Assembly: GCF_001013475.1 (NCBI RefSeq)
Contig: NZ_JZEF01000002.1
Coordinates: forward strand, 126,785 to 190,784
From: Xanthomonas arboricola pv. juglandis
GTDB lineage: Bacteria > Pseudomonadota > Gammaproteobacteria > Xanthomonadales > Xanthomonadaceae
Direction: 5' to 3'
Length of the DNA stretch: 64,000 bases
The translations under genes and the position numbers were made by a program. The notes under the pieces were generated by a model that was not told the origin of the DNA, did not search any database, and worked only from the letters and a program-made list of their open reading frames with translations. Below, one piece after another: positions 60,501 to 64,000 of the stretch; positions within the stretch are counted from its first letter, which is position 1, and every line of letters starts with the position of its first letter.

Positions 60501-63500
60501 TGCAGCAACACCTCGCTGTCGGCGCGCAGTTGCGGGTCGACGAACAGCACGCGTGCGGCCAGCCGTTCGTAGAGCATCGCGTCTTCCAGCGAGGCGTTGA
60601 TCTGCCGGCGGATGACCTGGCTCTGGGTCAGCGCCAGGTCGAACACGCGATCGGCCAGACGGCGGTCGCGGTACTTGTCGATCAACGCGGTGCAGGCCGC
60701 GCGTTGGGTGCCGACGCCGTAGACCATGTCCACCTGCGCCTGTTGATCCGGCGCCAGCGAAATGCGGCAGCGGATCGCCACGATCGGGTCCAGCACCGAG
60801 CCGGCCGCGCCGGACAGGCTGGCCTGATCGCGCAGGGCCAGCGGATTGCGCGTGCTGCGCCCGCGCCCGACAAATGCAGCGCGATCGGTCTCGTAAGAAA
60901 TCGTCGCCACATCGGCATCGTGCACCGCCACCAGATGCAGCATCCACGGCTGCGCTTCGTCGTGCCCGCGCGGGCGGCGCGTGCACAGCAGCGCCTGTTT
61001 GTCGGCCAGGATTTCGGTCTGCACGAACAGGTTGCTGAAAGCCGGATGCGCCTCGTCGGCCTGCGCCGGTGCCAGCACCACTTCGGCGTAGGTGGTGATT
61101 TCGATCACCCGCGTCTGCCGCGAGCGGTTGCGGATGCGCAAGCGGCGCAGCTCCACATCGTCTTCGGCGGAAATGGCGATTTCCAGATGGCTGTCGTAAC
61201 GCTGGTGGCTGCCTTTGAACTCGGCCTTGGCATCGGAAAAGATCGCCTCGTAACGCTCCACCGGCACGCAGGTGGGCTGATGCGCGGCCGACCACACCTC
61301 GCCGCTGTCCACATCGCGCAGATAGCAGAACGTGCCCCAGTGATCGCGGGTGCCGTCTTCGCGCCAACGCGTCACCGCCATGTCGCGCGCGCGGCTGTAG
61401 CCGCCACCGGCCGAGGTCAGCATGCCGTGGTAACGCCCGTTGGAGAGCAATTGCAGCGCCGGCTGCGGCAGATGGGGGTCGCGATGGATGCGCAAGGCCA
61501 TGCCGGCTTCGGTGGCCACCGGGCGCTCGGCGGCGTCGGCCAGGCCTTTGACATACACGCCAGCGCGCGGTGCACGCTCCTGCAACAGCAACAGCGTGGC
61601 CTGGAATTGCGGGTCGGCGACAAAGCGCTTCTGCATCGGCGCATCGCGCAACACGTGGTCCAGCGCCAGCAGCGCCATGCCCTGGTGATGCGACATGAAC
61701 GAGCGCACCAGCGCATGCTGTTCGCCACGCGGCACCCGCGAGGGGGTGTAGTCGATCGCCTCGTACAAGCCGAAACGCCCGCCAAATCCCAGCGCCTGCA
61801 GCTGCTGCAGATTGCGGCAGGCTGCATCCGGCTCCACCATCAGCGCCATCGCGCTGGCATACGGGGCGATCACCAGATCCTGGCCCAGGCCGCGCTTGAG
61901 CCCCAGGCCGGGCACACCGAATGCGCGGTATTGATAATTGCGCCGCGTATCGACGGTGTTGTAGCCCGACTCGGACACGCCCCACGGCACATCGCGTGCG
62001 GTGCCATAGCGGATCTGCGCCTGTACCGCACCGCGCATCGAACGGCTCAGCAAGGTCTGCGGGTAGCTGGGCATGACCAGATCGGGCATCAGGTACTCGA
62101 ACATCGAGCCGCTCCACGACAGCAGCGTGGGCTCGGCGCCGGTGTCGGTGAGCGTGCGGCCGAGTGCGAACCAGCTCTCCTGCGGCAACTTGCCCTGGGC
62201 GATCGCCACGAAGATGCCCAGGCGCGCTTCGGAGGCGAGCAGATCGTAATGGCCGCTATCCAGGCGCTGGTCGTCGACGTTGTAGCCGATCGACAGCAAC
62301 TGCTGGGCGGGGTTGTAGAGGAAGTCGTAGTCCAGCTGCGCCAGCTGCCCGGCGATATGCGCAAGCCGTTGCAGCTCCTGCACGCGTTTGGCGGCCCAGG
62401 TCTGCACGCCGGGTGCGTGGTCGCTGACGGCGAGTTGCCGCAGCGTGGCGACCGTGGCGCCAGGGGGCGGCGTCGCGTGCGCATCGGTACCGGCAAGCGT
62501 GGTTGCGCAATGGCCCACTTCGGCCAGGGCCGCCTCGCAGCTGTCGATCAAGCGTTGCGGCCACGGCTCGTCGTCGTCGCTGTCCGGCATCAGCGCCAGG
62601 ATCGTGTGGCTCTGCGCCAGCAGCAGGCGTAGCGCTTGGTCGGCCTGGTGCAGGCTCGGCGCGGGCTGGCTGCGGATGCTCTGCAAGCTCTGCGACATTG
62701 CGTCCAGCGCATTGGCGGCGGCGTCGCTGCGTGTCTGCGCTCGCGATGCCAGCACGCCCAGGGTGTCGGCCAGCCCATCGAACACCGCCATCGCCACCGC
62801 CGGCGCATCCACCAGTGCCAGCAGGCCTTGCCGCAGCGTCAGCAGATGCCCGACCAGGTTGCCGCTGTCCACGGTGGAGACGTAGCGCGGCAACAACGGC
62901 ACCAGCGTTTCGGTGCGGTACCAGTTGTAGAAATGGCCGCGATAGCGCGGCAGCGCTTCCAGCGTGGTCAGCGTATTGGCCACGCGGGTCATCACGCCGG
63001 CCACCGTCAGATAGCCCAGATCGTAGGCGGCCAGATTGACCAGCAGGCCCAGCCCGATATTGGTCGGCGAGGTGCGGTTGGCCACCACCGTGACCGGGTA
63101 TTCCTGCACGTTGTCCGGTGGCAGCCAGTGGTGCTGCGCGGTGCAATGGCTTTCGAAGAACGCCCAGGTGCGCCGCGACAATCCGCCGAGGAAAGCGCGT
63201 TGTTCCTGCGACAACTGCGCTACCGGTGCGGCGGGTTGTTCGCCCAGCCAGGCCATCAGCCAGGGCGCGGCCATCCACGCCAGCCCCAGCGGCAATGCCG
63301 TCCATAGCGCCAACGGCGCCCACCATGCCACCGCGGCGATCGCCAATGCCGCGCTGCACGCGGCGCCGGCCATCAACTGTTGCTCGGCATTGCCGCTGCG
63401 CGCGCTGCGTTCCACTTCGCTGGATGGCGCCCACTGCAGCAGATGGCGCCGGGTGATCGACATCCGCACCAGCGTGCGGGCGATGGCGGCCAGCTGCATC

Positions 63501-64000
63501 CCTGCTTCGAACGGCAGGCATGCCAGCACCACGCCGGTGCGCAGCAGGTGCTGACGCAGCCCCACACCGACCTGGCGCGCGTGATGACGCAGCCCCAGAC
63601 CCTCGGGCGGATGCGCCAGCGCATACAGCGCCGAACACAGCCCTGGCAGCAGCCATAGCACCAGCAGCCACAGCGTCCAGCGCAATGGCGTGGGCGAACA
63701 CAACCAGCCGATCAGCAACAGACTCAGCGCGGCCGGAGCCACCAGGCTGCGGCGCAGGTTGTCCAGCAGCTTGCCGCGCGACAACCACGACAAGGGATTG
63801 CGCGTGCGCCGGCCACCCCGGTCGGGCACCCACGGCAGCAACCACGGCAGCAACTGCCAGTCGCCACGCACCCAGCGCGCGTGCCGCTTGGCATCGGTGG
63901 CATAGCGTTGCGGGTGGCGCTCGTACAGGCGCACGTCGCTGAGCAAACCGGCGCGCACATAGCAGCCTTCCAGCAGGTCATGGCTGAGCACGCGGTTATC
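57590..64000 (-). CDS. ndvB: Cyclic beta-1,2-glucan synthase NdvB/ChvB-like (N-terminus outside window)
   Basis: A giant inner-membrane enzyme making periplasmic cyclic glucan. The last ~2136 residues are present; the frame is open to the window edge. In order: the end of the GT84 glycosyltransferase region (VLSHDLLEGCYVRAGL, RWVRGDWQLLPW), membrane helices within about the first 250 residues here, a glycoamylase-like domain, two carbohydrate-binding beta-sandwich regions, and a C-terminal GH94 phosphorylase domain with the catalytic Asp in LIGSGDWNDGMNRVG, which controls chain length. Xanthomonas cyclic glucan is known to suppress plant defence. A small gene is coupled at its 3' end. Confidence 0.93.
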   Translation of the reverse strand, partial: DNRVLSHDLLEGCYVRAGLLSDVRLYERHPQRYATDAKRHARWVRGDWQLLPWLLPWVPDRGGRRTRNPLSWLSRGKLLDNLRRSLVAPAALSLLLIGWLCSPTPLRWTLWLLVLWLLPGLCSALYALAHPPEGLGLRHHARQVGVGLRQHLLRTGVVLACLPFEAGMQLAAIARTLVRMSITRRHLLQWAPSSEVERSARSGNAEQQLMAGAACSAALAIAAVAWWAPLALWTALPLGLAWMAAPWLMAWLGEQPAAPVAQLSQEQRAFLGGLSRRTWAFFESHCTAQHHWLPPDNVQEYPVTVVANRTSPTNIGLGLLVNLAAYDLGYLTVAGVMTRVANTLTTLEALPRYRGHFYNWYRTETLVPLLPRYVSTVDSGNLVGHLLTLRQGLLALVDAPAVAMAVFDGLADTLGVLASRAQTRSDAAANALDAMSQSLQSIRSQPAPSLHQADQALRLLLAQSHTILALMPDSDDDEPWPQRLIDSCEAALAEVGHCATTLAGTDAHATPPPGATVATLRQLAVSDHAPGVQTWAAKRVQELQRLAHIAGQLAQLDYDFLYNPAQQLLSIGYNVDDQRLDSGHYDLLASEARLGIFVAIAQGKLPQESWFALGRTLTDTGAEPTLLSWSGSMFEYLMPDLVMPSYPQTLLSRSMRGAVQAQIRYGTARDVPWGVSESGYNTVDTRRNYQYRAFGVPGLGLKRGLGQDLVIAPYASAMALMVEPDAACRNLQQLQALGFGGRFGLYEAIDYTPSRVPRGEQHALVRSFMSHHQGMALLALDHVLRDAPMQKRFVADPQFQATLLLLQERAPRAGVYVKGLADAAERPVATEAGMALRIHRDPHLPQPALQLLSNGRYHGMLTSAGGGYSRARDMAVTRWREDGTRDHWGTFCYLRDVDSGEVWSAAHQPTCVPVERYEAIFSDAKAEFKGSHQRYDSHLEIAISAEDDVELRRLRIRNRSRQTRVIEITTYAEVVLAPAQADEAHPAFSNLFVQTEILADKQALLCTRRPRGHDEAQPWMLHLVAVHDADVATISYETDRAAFVGRGRSTRNPLALRDQASLSGAAGSVLDPIVAIRCRISLAPDQQAQVDMVYGVGTQRAACTALIDKYRDRRLADRVFDLALTQSQVIRRQINASLEDAMLYERLAARVLFVDPQLRADSEVLLHNHRGQSALWSHAISGDLPIVLLRITDPDNLDLVRQLVQAHAYWRLKGLRADLVIWNESQAGYRQQLQDAIVGLIAADPEANVLDRPGGIFVRAIEHISQEDRVLLQTVARAILSDANGTLDAQLQRHPSARAHPPLLEPIQQLDSADYLSSTHAAYLDRTLQAAAEEPVLFDNGLGAFAADGREYRITLDEGTATPAPWCNVMANAQFGSVVSDSSPGYSWAENAHEFRLTPWHNDPVGDASSEAFYLRDEDTGQVWSPMALPCRGSGRYTVRHGFGYSVYSHIEHGIGSELWVFVDVERPIKFSHLRLKNLSGRPRRLSVTGYVEWVLGDIRARSQLHVVSEVDLGSSVLTARNPYNTEFDGRVAFFDADAPSRSITADRSEFIGRNGSLAAPAALTRQRLSGRVGAGLDPCAAIQIPVTLAAEQSFETVFRLGAAVDRDTALTLARQSRGVAAAHTALLAVRAHWQQVLGTVQVTTPDPAVDLLANGWLLYQTIACRFLARSGYYQSGGAYGFRDQLQDSMAMVHAQPALARAHLLRCAAHQFVQGDVQHWWHPPQDRGVRTQCSDDFLWLPQALCRYLDVTADTGVLDERVSLIDGRALKPDEESYYDLPQITANMQSLYAHGVLALQRGMARLGERGLPLIGSGDWNDGMNRVGKDGKGESVWLGFFLYDTLLRFADVAAQRDDAAFAATCRTHAQALRTALEQHAWDGRWYRRAWFDDGTPLGSSDSDECRIDSLSQSWAVLSGAMDPARSAQAMDAMHQQLVDPDAGIVKLLVPPFDRTGHDPGYIRGYVPGVRENGGQYTHAAVWATMAFAHLGDSARAWQLAGLINPIHHARDATGVQRYKAEPYVLAADVYAVAPHAGRGGWSWYTGAAGWMYRLLTESLLGLQRHGERLHLVPCIPASWPQYQLRYRFGTSTYVIDVTQRPGVEPGLEIDGIAQAELAFTLVDDGAVHAVALDWPGDAT

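Noticed and set aside
58835..62632. A 1265-codon open frame on the plus strand opposite the glucan synthase gene
   Set aside because: It is antisense to a clearly real gene, rich in Arg/His/Gln/Ala, with no family text. Long antisense frames are expected in high-GC DNA with G/C third positions.

Overview
The window is a high-GC chromosomal segment of a Xanthomonas (Gammaproteobacteria, Lysobacterales). It spans the replication-origin neighbourhood. The support is gene content and order: rpmH-rnpA-yidC-mnmE reading left, dnaA-dnaN-recF-gyrB reading right, then tonB-exbB-exbD1-exbD2 with pdxJ, three tandem GH5 cellulases, gltBD and a cyclic glucan synthase. The species is not resolved here; gene order fits plant-pathogenic xanthomonads of the citri/euvesicatoria type, which is an inference.

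Layout. 1-1514: 3' part of a TonB-dependent receptor. 1617-8280 (minus): mnmE, a large deacetylase-caspase-TPR lipoprotein gene broken by a one-base frameshift, yidC, rnpA, rpmH. 8281-16037: origin region, with dnaA, dnaN, recF and gyrB. DnaA boxes occur in three separate intergenic regions, and there are three parS-type palindromes, two of them inside recF. 16048-19102: CPBP protease, M48 lipoprotein protease, TPR protein. 19256-22418: tonB, exbB and three exbD paralogues, the third in its own transcription unit. 22546-25128 (minus): cls, a small membrane protein and pdxJ. 25264-27156: radical SAM protein and a 2OG-Fe(II) oxygenase around a palindromic intergenic repeat. 27429-28837: an intact IS4-family element with an 11-bp target duplication, inserted into the loop of the fadL terminator.

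28882-39100: a FadL-type porin, rhomboid protease, a translationally coupled DUF1820/2-hydroxyacid dehydrogenase pair, an S41 protease beside an EnvC-like amidase activator, a repetitive solenoid protein, an M28 peptidase and a PepSY-like protein. 39432-43872 (minus): three tandem catalytic-domain-only GH5 endoglucanases. 44181-46511: zinc alcohol dehydrogenase and acyltransferase 3, with a perfect CRP/Clp-type palindrome upstream of the latter. 47175-53247 (minus): gltB-gltD, with the same palindromic repeat class between them. 53449-57593: I78-type inhibitor lipoproteins, topoisomerase IB, a methyltransferase, a 35-bp tandem repeat and a LysR remnant. 57590-64000 (minus): cyclic glucan synthase, cut by the window end.

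Main functional blocks are replication and segregation (8-16 kb), TonB energy transduction (19-22 kb), envelope proteolysis and division (30-39 kb), and plant cell wall degradation plus glucan production (39-44 and 57-64 kb). The observations most worth a second look are the frameshifted caspase/deacetylase, the three-part origin with its parS cluster, the IS inside a terminator loop, the repetitive TVNG solenoid protein and the 35-bp tandem repeat.
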